DNA of 64,000 bases from an uncultured Flavobacteriaceae bacterium (GTDB lineage: Bacteria > Bacteroidota > Bacteroidia > Flavobacteriales > Flavobacteriaceae). A program made the position numbers and the translations under genes. Below are positions 1-9,779 of this stretch, one piece after another. The notes beneath the pieces were generated by a model. The model saw only the letters and a list, made by a program, of their open reading frames with translations, was not told the DNA's origin and searched no databases. The first letter of the stretch is position 1. Each line of letters opens with the position of its first letter. Location: NCBI GenBank assembly GCA_943842625.1, contig CALTCK010000004.1, forward strand, positions 1 to 64,000. Direction: 5' to 3'.

Positions 1-206
1 GCTTTTTCTATAGCAATTTTAGCAGCTTTTGCCCCCATGGAAGCCGAGGTCTCCGGACTCCCCTTTTCAATCCATCGACGCTCTTTTATTCCTGTTCTTT
101 CCTGAATCCATTCGTCATTGGTATCCATTAACTTAGAAAGATCATCGTTGGTCACGATGTTATCTGGAACAAAATGTCCCAATCCTGATATTCTTGAAGT
201 ATACAT
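1..206 (-). CDS. 3-oxoacyl-ACP synthase III (FabH-like), N-terminal fragment
   Basis: The first 68 codons of a leftward gene whose remainder lies outside the window. The translation begins MYTSRISGLGHFVPDN and contains DEWIQERTGIKERRW, the N-terminal signature of KAS III enzymes, which condense acyl-CoA with malonyl-ACP to start fatty-acid synthesis or related pathways. The active-site Cys-His-Asn region is beyond the edge, so a housekeeping FabH cannot be told from a paralogue in a secondary pathway. The start ATG (204-206) is the first in frame. It is divergent from htpG. Family assignment is firm, exact role is not. Confidence 0.85.
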   Translation of the reverse strand, partial: MYTSRISGLGHFVPDNIVTNDDLSKLMDTNDEWIQERTGIKERRWIEKGSPETSASMGAKAAKIAIEK

Positions 207-335
207 TTTAATATTATTATACCACTCTCATTAGTTTGAAAACGGGATTTAAATATACCTATTAACTAAATAACGAAACAACAATTAACGATTATATGTT
301 ATGCGTGCATAGTAAAATCATCAATTCTTGTCAAC

Positions 336-367
336 TTGTCAGTAATTAAAGATTGGTATTTTTTTTG
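336..367 (+). promoter_or_regulatory. Possible htpG promoter
   Basis: TTG at 336-338 is followed after 18 bases by TATTTTTTTTTG (from 357), resembling the Bacteroidota TTG / TAnnTTTG promoter with extra T residues in the -7 element. It would give a leader of about 30 bases before htpG. Imperfect match, so tentative. Confidence 0.35.
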
Positions 368-401
368 ACTAACATAATTTATAATTTTAAAAAATAAAAA
401 A

Positions 402-2318
402 ATGAGTAAAGGAACTATTAACGTATCGGTTGAAAATATTTTTCCGCTAATTAAGAAGTTTTTATATAGTGATCACGAAATATTTTTACGTGAACTAATT
501 TCAAATGCAACAGACGCAACGGTTAAGCTAAAGTATTTAACCAACATTGGAGAAGCCAAAGTAGAATACGGCAATCCTATGATTGAAATAAAAATTGACA
601 AAGAAAACAAGAAGCTTCATATCATCGATCAAGGTATTGGTATGACCAAAGATGAAATTGAAAAATACATCAATGAAATTGCTTTTTCTGGTGCTGAAGA
701 GTTTTTAGAAAAATACAAAGACGAGTCTGGAGATGACAAAGGAATTATTGGACATTTTGGTTTAGGATTTTATTCTGCCTTTATGGTCGCTGATAAAGTA
801 GAAATTATATCCAAGAGTTTTAAAGAAGAGCCAGCAGTTCATTGGGAGTGCGACGGATCGCCAGAATACTCTACGAAAAAGTCTAAAAAAACAAGTCGAG
901 GAACAGAGATTGTATTACATATCGCTGAAGATTCTTTAGAATTTTTGGAGGATGCTCGAATCAATGAGCTATTAGTAAAGTATAATAAATTTATGCCGAT
1001 TCCAATTAAATTTGGAACCAAGGAAGTAAGCGACCCTGACCATACACCAAAGACTACCAAAGATAAAGACGGAAAAGAAACTACCGAGCCACAAAAAATG
1101 ATCACGGTAGATAATCTAATTAATAACCCTACCCCTGCTTGGACCAAACAACCCGCTGAACTAAAAGCGGAAGACTATAAAAGTTTTTATAGAGAATTGT
1201 ATCCAATGCAGTTTGAAGAGCCACTCTTCAATATCCATTTAAATGTAGACTATCCTTTTAATCTTACCGGAATTTTATACTTCCCTAAGATGACCAACGA
1301 TCTAAACATGCAGAAGGATAAAATACAATTGTATCAAAACCAAGTTTTTGTAACCGATAATGTAGAAGGGATTGTTCCCGAATTTTTAACCATGTTACGT
1401 GGAGTAATTGATTCGCCAGACATTCCGTTAAATGTTTCCAGAAGTTATCTGCAAGCCGATGGAGCTGTTAAAAAAATATCGAGTTACATCACGCGTAAAG
1501 TAGCCGACAAATTAAAAAGTTTGTTTAACAGTGACCGAGCAGATTTTGAGAAAAAATGGAACGATATTAAGATTGTGATTGAATACGGAATGCTGTCCGA
1601 AGAAAAATTCTTTGAAAAAGCACAAGCATTTGCGCTATACCCAACCGTTGATGATACGTATTTTACGATTGAAGAATTAAAAGAAAAAATTAAACCACTT
1701 CAAACCGACAAGGATGATAAGCTAGTCGTGTTATACGCCTCTAACAAAGATGAGCAACACGCCTACATCGATGCTGCTAAAGAAAAGGGATATGAAGTGT
1801 TATTCTTGGATTCTCCAATTGTATCGCACTTAATTCAAAAATTAGAAACCACCGAAGAAAAGGTAACTTTTGTAAGAGTGGATGGAGATCATATCGATAA
1901 CCTCATCAAAAAAGATGAAGAGCAAATTTCTAAGCTAAATGACGAAGAAAAAGAAACGCTTAAAACAGTATTGACCGAAATTATCCCTCAAGATAAATTT
2001 ACGGTTCAGTTGGAAGCGATGGATAGCAATGCCAATCCTTTTATCATTACCCAACCCGAGTTTATGCGTCGTATGAAAGAGATGCAACAAACCGGCGGCG
2101 GTGGCGGTATGTTTGGAATGGGTAATATGCCAGATATGTATAATTTAGTGGTGAATACCAATAATGAGTTAATTGGTGAAATCCTAACTACCAAAACTAC
2201 CAAAAAGAAAGAGCGTTTGGTGAACCAAGCATTGGATTTAGCGCGCTTGTCTCAAAATCTTCTAAAAGGAGAAGAATTGACGACCTTTATCAAACGTAGT
2301 TTTGAGATGATTAAATAA
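402..2318 (+). CDS. htpG: Hsp90 family chaperone HtpG
   Basis: A complete 638-residue cytosolic Hsp90, an ATP-driven dimeric chaperone. The N-terminal GHKL ATPase has ELISNATDA (the Asn coordinating Mg-ATP), the DQGIGM turn and GHFGLGFYSAFMVA. The middle domain has the NVSRSYLQ catalytic-loop region (about residues 350-357). Near residue 570 lies a glycine-rich stretch (QQTGGGGGMFGMGNM) that I associate with Bacteroidota HtpG and which E. coli HtpG (624 aa) lacks. It is monocistronic, ends in a clear terminator and has no Shine-Dalgarno. The first ATG fits the conserved N-terminus. Confidence 0.97.
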   Translation: MSKGTINVSVENIFPLIKKFLYSDHEIFLRELISNATDATVKLKYLTNIGEAKVEYGNPMIEIKIDKENKKLHIIDQGIGMTKDEIEKYINEIAFSGAEEFLEKYKDESGDDKGIIGHFGLGFYSAFMVADKVEIISKSFKEEPAVHWECDGSPEYSTKKSKKTSRGTEIVLHIAEDSLEFLEDARINELLVKYNKFMPIPIKFGTKEVSDPDHTPKTTKDKDGKETTEPQKMITVDNLINNPTPAWTKQPAELKAEDYKSFYRELYPMQFEEPLFNIHLNVDYPFNLTGILYFPKMTNDLNMQKDKIQLYQNQVFVTDNVEGIVPEFLTMLRGVIDSPDIPLNVSRSYLQADGAVKKISSYITRKVADKLKSLFNSDRADFEKKWNDIKIVIEYGMLSEEKFFEKAQAFALYPTVDDTYFTIEELKEKIKPLQTDKDDKLVVLYASNKDEQHAYIDAAKEKGYEVLFLDSPIVSHLIQKLETTEEKVTFVRVDGDHIDNLIKKDEEQISKLNDEEKETLKTVLTEIIPQDKFTVQLEAMDSNANPFIITQPEFMRRMKEMQQTGGGGGMFGMGNMPDMYNLVVNTNNELIGEILTTKTTKKKERLVNQALDLARLSQNLLKGEELTTFIKRSFEMIK

Positions 2319-2340
2319 ACAAGATTTGCTTAAAAACAAA

Positions 2341-2367
2341 AAAACCCTTTACGGAGGGTTTTTTTAT
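2341..2367 (+). terminator. Rho-independent terminator after htpG
   Basis: AAAACCCT TTACGG AGGGTTTTTTT: a short AACCCT/AGGGTT stem with a run of seven or more T, 25 bases after the htpG stop. Confidence 0.85.
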
Positions 2368-2719
2368 GCTATAAATCTAAAATTTCTCTATTTATGTATC
2401 AATTATGTATCGATAGTTTAATTTATATATGTATTTTTATATCATAAATTTTATGACCAAACTATGAAAAATTTACTCTTACTCCCCACTTTATTTACGT
2501 TTGTTATCGGTTTTAGCCAGACCACAGCAATACCTGACCCTAATTTTGAACAAGCCTTGATTGATTTAGGCTACGATACTGCTCCAATTAATGGTTCTGT
2601 GCCAACTGCTAACATTAGTGGTAGTAATCAAGTTTAGAGTCTGCCTATTCTAACAACATTGCAGATTTAACAGGTATCGAAGATTTTACTGCCTTGACTT
2701 ACTTGAATTGTTTGTCATT

Positions 2720-3450
2720 AATCAATTATCAACTTTGGATGTGAGTAATAATACTGCCTTGACTGATTTGGAGCAGTTGTGGGCTCATTCAAATCAGTTA
2801 ACAAGTTTGGATGTTAATGCACAATACTGCACTTGACTTTTCTCTTAGTTGTCATAACAATCAAATTAACTAGTTTTAGATGTGACTGACGAACACATTG
2901 CCTTGACTGTTTTAGCTTGTGCTAGCATAATCTATTAGCAAGCGTTGGATGTAAGCACTAATAACATCTTTTTCTGGTTTGCAGTTGTGGCTCATTCATA
3001 ATCAACTCACAAGCCTTGGATGTAACTAACAATGTTGCCTGAACTATTATCTCTTAGATTGTGTTGGCAATCAATTTACTGCTTTAGATGTGACTAACAA
3101 CACATTGCCTTGACTTTTTTGAGCTTGTGCAGCATAATCAATTAACAAGTTTGGATGTGACTAATAACATTGCCTTGGAGCAGCTTTGGCTTGCTCATTC
3201 ATAATCAATTAACAAGTTTGGATGTGAGTAACAATACTGTACTATTGGAATATCTGTAGTTGTGCTAACAATCAAATTAACTGCTTTAGATGTGAGCTAA
3301 CAACACAGCTGTTAACTTATTTTCGCTTGTGCTAGCATAATCAATTAACAACTTTGGATGTGAGCTAACAACACTGCTTTGGATGCAGTTTGTGGTGCTT
3401 CAATCAAATCAATTAACAAGTTTGGATCTTAGAAACGGGAATAATGAAAA
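2720..3450 (+). repeat. Leucine-rich repeat array, degraded
   Basis: Eleven copies of a motif reading NQLTSLDVSNN in one frame or another begin near 2720, 2792, 2859, 2929, 3000, 3069, 3136, 3203, 3270, 3339 and 3407. Intervals are 66-72 bases, whereas an intact 21-residue unit needs 63. Every interval is therefore too long, and most are not multiples of three. The array ends in a normal LRR cap (SCIFVDDAAYSTANW) at about 3495. Confidence 0.8.
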
Positions 3451-3585
3451 TATATTTCGAATTCCGATGCTGGAAGACAATCCTAATTTATCTTGTATTT
3501 TTGTAGATGATGCCGCTTATAGTACTGCAAACTGGCCAGAGATAGACCCAAATTCTACCTTCGTAGAAACCGAAGCAGAATGCGC

Positions 3586-4310
3586 CCCTAGTTGCTTTAT
3601 CAACGATGATAATATCCAAGCAGCCGTGGACCTATGGATCTCCGATCCTACAACTGCAGAAGCCACTTACGGTAATATTTCTAACTGGGACACCTCTTGT
3701 GTAACCGATATGTCGGGATTATTCCTAAGATTACACTACTTTTAACGATGATATAAGTCAGTGGGATGTGTCTAACGTGACTAATATGATAAGCATGTTT
3801 AGTAATGCTACTTCGATATATGTTTAGCGAAGCATATTTAATCAAGATATTGGTAGTTGGGATGTAAGTAATGTCACTAATATGAATTAATGTTTCTGAA
3901 CATCTGTTTAATCAAGATATTGGTGATTGGGATGTAGCTAATGTAACTAATATGGAACTATGTTTTATGATACTTCTTTTAACCAAGATATTGGGATTGG
4001 GATGTAGTCAATGTTAACTGATATGTTTGAATGTTTAATGAGTGCAAGTACTTTCAATCAAGATATTAGGAGATTGGGATGTGTAGTAGTGTTACTAATA
4101 TGAACGCATGTTAAGTGGTTCAGGGATCTCCACAGCCAATTACGATGCAATACTGCAGGGTTGGTCAGTACAAACAGTTCAAAACAATATTAATTTGGGT
4201 GCTGGCGGCCTTTTTTATTGCAATGCAGAAGCCGAACGGCAAAGTTTAATAGATAATTTTGGCTGGACTATTGAGGGCGATGCTGTAGATCCTAATTGCA
4301 GCCCTAGTTG
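3586..4310 (+). repeat. BspA-like DUF285 module 1
   Basis: Begins with a cap (CFINDDNIQAAVDLWISDP), followed by repeats of the FNQDIGDWDVSNVTNM type. It is intact to about 3740, frame-broken to about 4110, then closes intact with ISTANYDAILQGW and a linker ending DPNCSP. DUF285 repeats occur in Bacteroidota surface proteins such as BspA. Confidence 0.75.
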
Positions 4311-5379
4311 CTTTATCAACGATGGTAATATCCAAGCAGCCGTGGACCTATGGATCTCCGATCCCACAACTGCAGAAGCCACCTACGGTAATATTTCTAA
4401 CTGGGATACCTCTTGTGTAACCGATATGTCAGATCTATTTAGAGATTACACTACTTTTAATGACGATATAAGTCAATGGGATACGAGTAATGTAACTAAT
4501 ATGAGCAGATGTTTTTCAATGCTGCTCTCATTCAATCAAAATATTGGTGATTGGGATGTGAGTAATGTGACTACCATGATGATATGTTGTTCGCAAAATG
4601 GTGTACTCGGCTCATTTAATCAACATATTGGAGATTGGGATGTGAGTAATGTGACTACTATGAGGGTATGTTTGGTTTTACTCCTTTTAATCAAGATATT
4701 GGTGATTGGGATGTAAGTAATGTAACAGATATGGTTGTATGTTTCATGATGCTACGCTTTTAATCAAGATATTGGAGCTTGGGATGTGAGTAGTGTAACA
4801 GATATGTACAGAATGTTTGATGGTGCTACCTTCTTTCAACCAAGATATTGGAGTTGGAATGTAGCTAATGTGACTACTATGTGGGTATGTTTCAAGGAGC
4901 ATCATCTTTAATCAACATATTGGAGATTGGGATGTGAGTAGTGTAACTAATATGGGATCAATGTTTTATCATGCTATCCTTTTAATCAAGATATTGGAGC
5001 TTGGGATGTGAGTAATGTAACTATATGATGTCTATGTTTTCAGGTAGCTAATTATTTAATCAAGATATTAGGAACTTGGGATGTAGTAGTGTGACTAGAT
5101 ATGTATGGATGTTTCAGGTAGCAGTTCTTTAATCAAGATATTAGTCATGGAATGTTAGTAACGTAACAAATATGGATCAATGTTAGATAATTCAGGGATC
5201 TCAACAGCCAATTACGATGCAATACTGCAAGGTTGGGCAGCACAAACAGTCCAAAACAATATTAATTTGGGTGCTGGGGGTCTTTTTTATTGCAATGCAG
5301 AAGCTGAACGTCAAAGTTTAATAGATAATTTTGGATGGACAATTGAGGGCGATGCTGTAGATCCTAATTGCAGCCCAAT
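4304..5379 (+). repeat. BspA-like DUF285 module 2
   Basis: A second copy of the preceding module. Its cap (4304-4470) is nearly identical to 3580-3745. Repeats are intact to about 4690 and frame-broken from about 4700 to 5180. Its closing part (5189-5379) is nearly identical to 4117-4307. It holds about ten repeats of the DWDVSNVT type, more than module 1, consistent with tandem duplication of the whole module plus repeat expansion. Confidence 0.75.
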
Positions 5380-5530
5380 CTGTGAGGTAGAAATTATCGC
5401 TTCGGCTACCGAAATTTGTGCTGGAGAGAGCGTAGATTTATCTATTAATAATATTGATTTTGAGCAGATTGAAATAAATACAGGAATAATAGAATATAAT
5501 TTTGACGCTGTTAATGGTCTGCCAATTGAA

Positions 5531-5937
5531 GGGTTTCAGTTATTAGGAGAATATAATAACCATTATTACTATAAACACAATACACCTACTTCATGGTTAG
5601 ACGCTGACACACTAACCAGGGCAAATGGTGGATATCTTGCATGTTTAGATAACCAAAACGAAAATGATTTTGTTTGGAACAGTTTTGGAGGTAATAAATG
5701 GATAGGTTATTACGATTCAAATGGCCAGGAAAATAATTTATGGGTTAATGGCCAGCCAAGTACCTACGAAAATTGGAGAAATAGTACTAATGAGCCAAAT
5801 ACACAGCCTGGTGAGCCATACACTATGATGTCAATTTGCTTCTTTGGTTCTAGTGGTAATTGGGTAGACCTGGCTAATATATCCAATAATAATGGAAGTT
5901 GTTATTCAGATGTATTTCCAGTGATGGAAGTGGATCC
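5531..5937 (+). other. C-type lectin domain, canonical order, inside Ig-like repeat 1
   Basis: The order is normal: YYYKHNTPTSW..ADTL..GGYLACL..ENDF..WIGYYDS..WVNGQPSTYENW..NEPN..GEPY..GNWVDL. It interrupts an Ig-like repeat between ATEICAGESVDLS (ending about 5450) and LWSTGETTENITITPTETT (from about 5968). Calcium-dependent sugar binding is typical of the fold but not demonstrable here. Confidence 0.7.
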
Positions 5938-6170
5938 CAGCATTTTTTCCTCCTCCACATTTTTACTTTGGTCTACGGGAGAAACTACAGAAAATATAAC
6001 CATTACTCCAACCGAAACTACCGAATATTGGGTAGACGTAACTAACAATGGAGTTACCTGTAGAGAGTATATTACCATTAATGTTGTAAATCCGGAAATA
6101 ACTGCCTCAGCTACCGAAATTTGTGCGGGTGAAAGTGTTGATTTATCTGTCACAGCCGAATCATCTTCAG

Positions 6171-6640
6171 ATGGTTTCTCTAATTGGTATGATGAAGATC
6201 ATGAGCCAAACAATACTGGCGGATCTGAAAACTGGGGAGAGATATATCATTATGACCAACCCGGAATAAGTACTGCAAGTTATTGGAACGATAGCAGAGA
6301 TATTAATAATGTTCATTGTGCAATTGAGTATGACGGATTAATTAATAGTTTAGAAGGATGCAATTACATCGGTCAGATTGGAGGTCATTCATATTTTTAT
6401 AAAGAAATTAATGGCTCTTGGTTTGAAGCGAGAGATTTAGCATATTCGTTAGGAGGATATTTGGCAATAATTACTTCGCAGTCTGAAAATGATTTAATTT
6501 TTCAAAATATCCCTGTTGCATACAATGAAGCTGGACACGCTGGTATTTGGATTGGAATGTATCAAGATTTTGATGATCCAAATTACTCAGAGCCTTCAGG
6601 AGGGTGGTTATGGTTAGACGGTAGTTATGTTCAAATGACT
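6171..6640 (+). other. C-type lectin with halves in swapped order, inside Ig-like repeat 2
   Basis: The part normally at the C-terminus (NWYDEDHEPNN, GGSENWGEIY, YWNDS, CAIEYDG; 6171-6340) comes first. It is followed by the part normally at the N-terminus (HSYFYKEINGSWFEARDLAY, GGYLAIIT, ESEND-like, GIWIGMYQD, WLWLDGSYV; 6355-6640). Both lie in one open frame between ATEICAGESVDLSV and LWSTGETTENITVTP. Compare the canonical neighbour at 5531-5937. Confidence 0.6.
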
Positions 6641-6904
6641 AATGATCAACCAGCTCCCCTAAATATTTTATGGTCTACGGGAGAAACTACAGAAAATATA
6701 ACCGTTACGCCAACTGAAACTACCGAATATTGGGTAGACGTAACTACCAATGGAGTTACCTGTAGAGAGTATATTACCATTAACGTTTTAAATCCGGAAA
6801 TAACTGCCTCTGCTACCGAAATTTGTGCTGGAGAAAGTGTGGATTTGTCAGTGAATTCTGGGCTTTCTGTTTGTGATTATTCTGAAATCCCATCTAATCT
6901 ACAA

Positions 6905-7540
6905 AATGGTTTAGTTGGTTATTGGCCGTTCTGTAATAATGCCAACGATGAGAGTTTAAATAACAATAACGGATCCGTAAATGGTGCCACGCTTACAACA
7001 GACCGGTTTGGCAGCCCTAATAGTGCATACGAGTTCACTATTGTTGATTCTTACATTAATGCAGGTAATAACAGTCTTTTGCAATTTAATTCAGACTTTT
7101 CTTATTCAGTCCATTTTAATGTTAATGAAATTACTACAGGTGACTATCCAGATCCAGGGAGCAATATAATTTTAAATAATGAAGGTTTATTCGAATTGGG
7201 GATTGATATCAATGGTAATTTAGCATTTGCAATCTCAACTCAAGATCCAACTTGGAGTTGGATTAATATTTCTACAATTTTAGTAAATGAGTGGAACCAT
7301 TTGGTTTTTACTTATCAACAAGGAATAATTAAAATTTTCTTTAACGGTAGTGAAGTTTATTCGTATTCAGGTTCTAGTGTACTCTATGATTTTCATCCGG
7401 AATTAAATGATTTAAGGTTTGGAGATAGACAACTTCATGAAACACTTGATTATGACACGAGCTCCTTTAATGGAAAGATCGATGATGTCGCTTTGTGGGA
7501 CAGGGCCCTTACAACTTCTGAAATACAACAACTTACCAAT
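6905..7540 (+). other. LamG/concanavalin-like domain inside Ig-like repeat 3
   Basis: Starts GLVGYWPFCNNANDESLNNN and ends IDDVALWDRALTTSEIQQL, the typical opening and closing of LamG-like jelly-roll domains in bacterial surface proteins. It sits between ATEICAGESVDLSV and YLWSTGDTTPNINVTPTETT, the same insertion point used by the lectins in the preceding two Ig-like repeats. Confidence 0.75.
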
Positions 7541-9740
7541 AACACTACTTATTTATGGTCCACTGGAGATACGACTCCGAATATAAACGTTACTCCAACT
7601 GAAACTACCGAATATTGGGTAGACGTAACTACCAACGGAGTTACCTGTAGAGACTATATTACCATTAACGTTGATGCCGAAGATCCAACCTGGGTAATAC
7701 CACCAAGCGATTTAACAGTTGCCTGTGACGGTTCTGGAAATACAACTGAATTTAATAACTGGTTAAACAATACTTTTCTCTGGAATAGACAACTGTGGTT
7801 CGGTAACCATAACAACTAACAGTACCGGTTTAAGTGACGATTGCGGAGGCTACTGGATCTGAGACGGTAACTTTTACCCTTACCGATTCTAATAACAATG
7901 CCATAACCCTTGATGCTACCTTTACCATTGTAGATACAACAGATCCAACCATGGATGTTGCTGCGTCCGATAGCACCGTAGAATGTGATGGTACGTCAGA
8001 CCCTTCGCAGCCTTTGCAGCTTGGTTAGCAGACAACGGAGGAGCAGAAGCCTCGGATGGATGTTCTGGAGTTACTTGGACAACGATAGCACCGGCCCAAT
8101 GATGTACTGCCTAAGTGATGCTTGTGGAGCTAATGGATCTGAAACCGTAACTTTTACGGCGACCGATGCCTGTGGAAACTTTAGCTCAACTACCGCTACT
8201 TTTACGACAGAAGATACTACAGCACCTGTAATTGGTTGTCCTGGTGATGTCACTGCAGTGACTGAAGATGGTGATTGTGGCGCTATTGTAAATTTCCAAC
8301 CTGCAGTAGCTATTGATAATTGTGGATCGGCCTTTACTTACCAAACAGGTGGTTTAGGAAGTGGATCGGTATTCCCAGTGGGTGATACCCTTATTGAATT
8401 TACTGCACAAGATGATTGTGGAAATTTAGCTACCTGTACCTTTACCGTAACGGTAATCGATGACGATGCGCCAGTGGCAATTTGTCAAGACCTAACCGTA
8501 CTATTAGATGATACTGGTAATGCAACGATCACTGCCAACCAACTTAATTTTGGATCGAATGATAATTGTGGAATAGGAAACCTCGATATTGATATTGATA
8601 CCTTCGACTGTTCGAATGTAGGTGCTAATCAAGTAACCTTAACAGTTACTGATATCCATGGCAATACAGCTACTTGTGTTGCTAGCGTAACCGTGTTAGA
8701 TAATACGGCTCCAATTGCAGTTTGTCAAGACATTACCCTAGAGTTAGGCGATGATGGTACGGTGACTATTGATCCATTAGCAGTTGATGGTGGATCTAGT
8801 GATGCTTGTGGTATAGCTTCTTACGAGCTTAATATCGATACCCTTGATTGTAGTAATCTAGGAAATACCGCAGTGATTCTTACCGTAACGGATGTTAATG
8901 GAAACCAGAGTTCTTGTTCAGCTATAGTTACTCTAGAAGATAATACTCCTCCGGTATTAGTTTGTAGTGATGATGTCGTTACGGTTGAGTTAAATCAAGA
9001 TGGAGTGGCCTTTATTACCCCTTCATTGGTTGCTGATATTTCAGATAATTGTGGAACGGGCGCAGTAACCATTGATGTGCAAGAAGTTTCTTGTGCAGAT
9101 ATTGGAACGCCAGTAACAGTTAATGTATTTGCGAATGATGGCAATGGAAACTCAGCAGTTTGCTCGGCTGTTGTAACAGTAGTTGATTCATTAGCACCAG
9201 AAATAGTATGTCCTGATGACCAGGTAGTAAATCTGGGTCCTGATGGCACCTATACCCTTGGAGATTACATTGCTGATGGCAGTGCAACGGCTACCGATAA
9301 CTGTACCGATCCTGTTACTATTTTTAGTCAAGATCCTGCTGCTGGTTCTGTACTAGGTTTTGGAATGCAAGTGATTACTTTCACTGCCGAGGATCAGTAT
9401 GGAAATATTTCTACCTGTAGTTTTGAATTAGATATTCAGGAGATATTAGGTGCCGGTGAGTCGAAGATTTTGCTTCTTTAGTATTGTATCCAAACCCTGC
9501 AGACAGCAAAGTAAACTTAAGCAATCCAAGACAGATTGATCTGAGCGAAGTAACGATCTACGATCTTACGGGTCGAATCGTTCACAAGGTAGACTTAAGC
9601 ACTATGGGATCGGAAATTACGATTGATATTGCTACCCTTGCCAACGCTACCTATATGTTAGTGATCAGAGGAGATCAAGGAATTTCTACCAAACAATTAA
9701 TAGTCAATAACTACTAACTAAATTGATTTTTAAACATAAA

Positions 9741-9767
9741 AAACCTCCACTTATGGAGGTTTTTTTA
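9741..9767. terminator. Bidirectional terminator
   Basis: AAAAAACCTCCA CTTA TGGAGGTTTTTTT: a CCTCCA/TGGAGG stem flanked by A and T runs, working for the adhesin gene on the plus strand and the S1/P1 nuclease gene on the minus strand, which converge here. Confidence 0.85.
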
Positions 9768-9779
9768 TGTTGTTTATTA

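Larger units (their letters stand above)
2464..9717 (+). pseudogene. Giant multidomain T9SS surface adhesin, frame-broken
   Basis: Best read as one gene of about 2,400 codons. ATG 2464 starts a Sec signal peptide (MKNLLLLPTLFTFVIGFSQ) and an internalin-like cap; the frame stops at about 2637. Then, by frame-hopping: leucine-rich repeats (2720-3450), LRR cap, two BspA-like DUF285 modules (3586-4310, 4304-5379), three Ig-like repeats (to about 7672) containing a C-type lectin, a permuted lectin and a LamG-like domain, about seven HYR modules (7678-9450), and a T9SS type A sorting domain (about 9484-9717, starting YPNPADSKVNL and ending KQLIVNNY). The longest open piece is 5180-7819, the next 7985-9481. 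Breaks crowd into the short-period repeats, with at least three between 7770 and 8100 and a one-base loss near 9461. Similar multidomain proteins mediate adhesion after T9SS export. Whether the damage is real decay or sequence error is unresolved (see findings). Confidence 0.8.

Noticed and set aside
2720..3450. Regular ~68-base repeats resembling a CRISPR array
   Set aside because: The repeats are coding (NQLTSLDV in shifting frames), differ from one another, have no unique spacers, and there are no cas genes.
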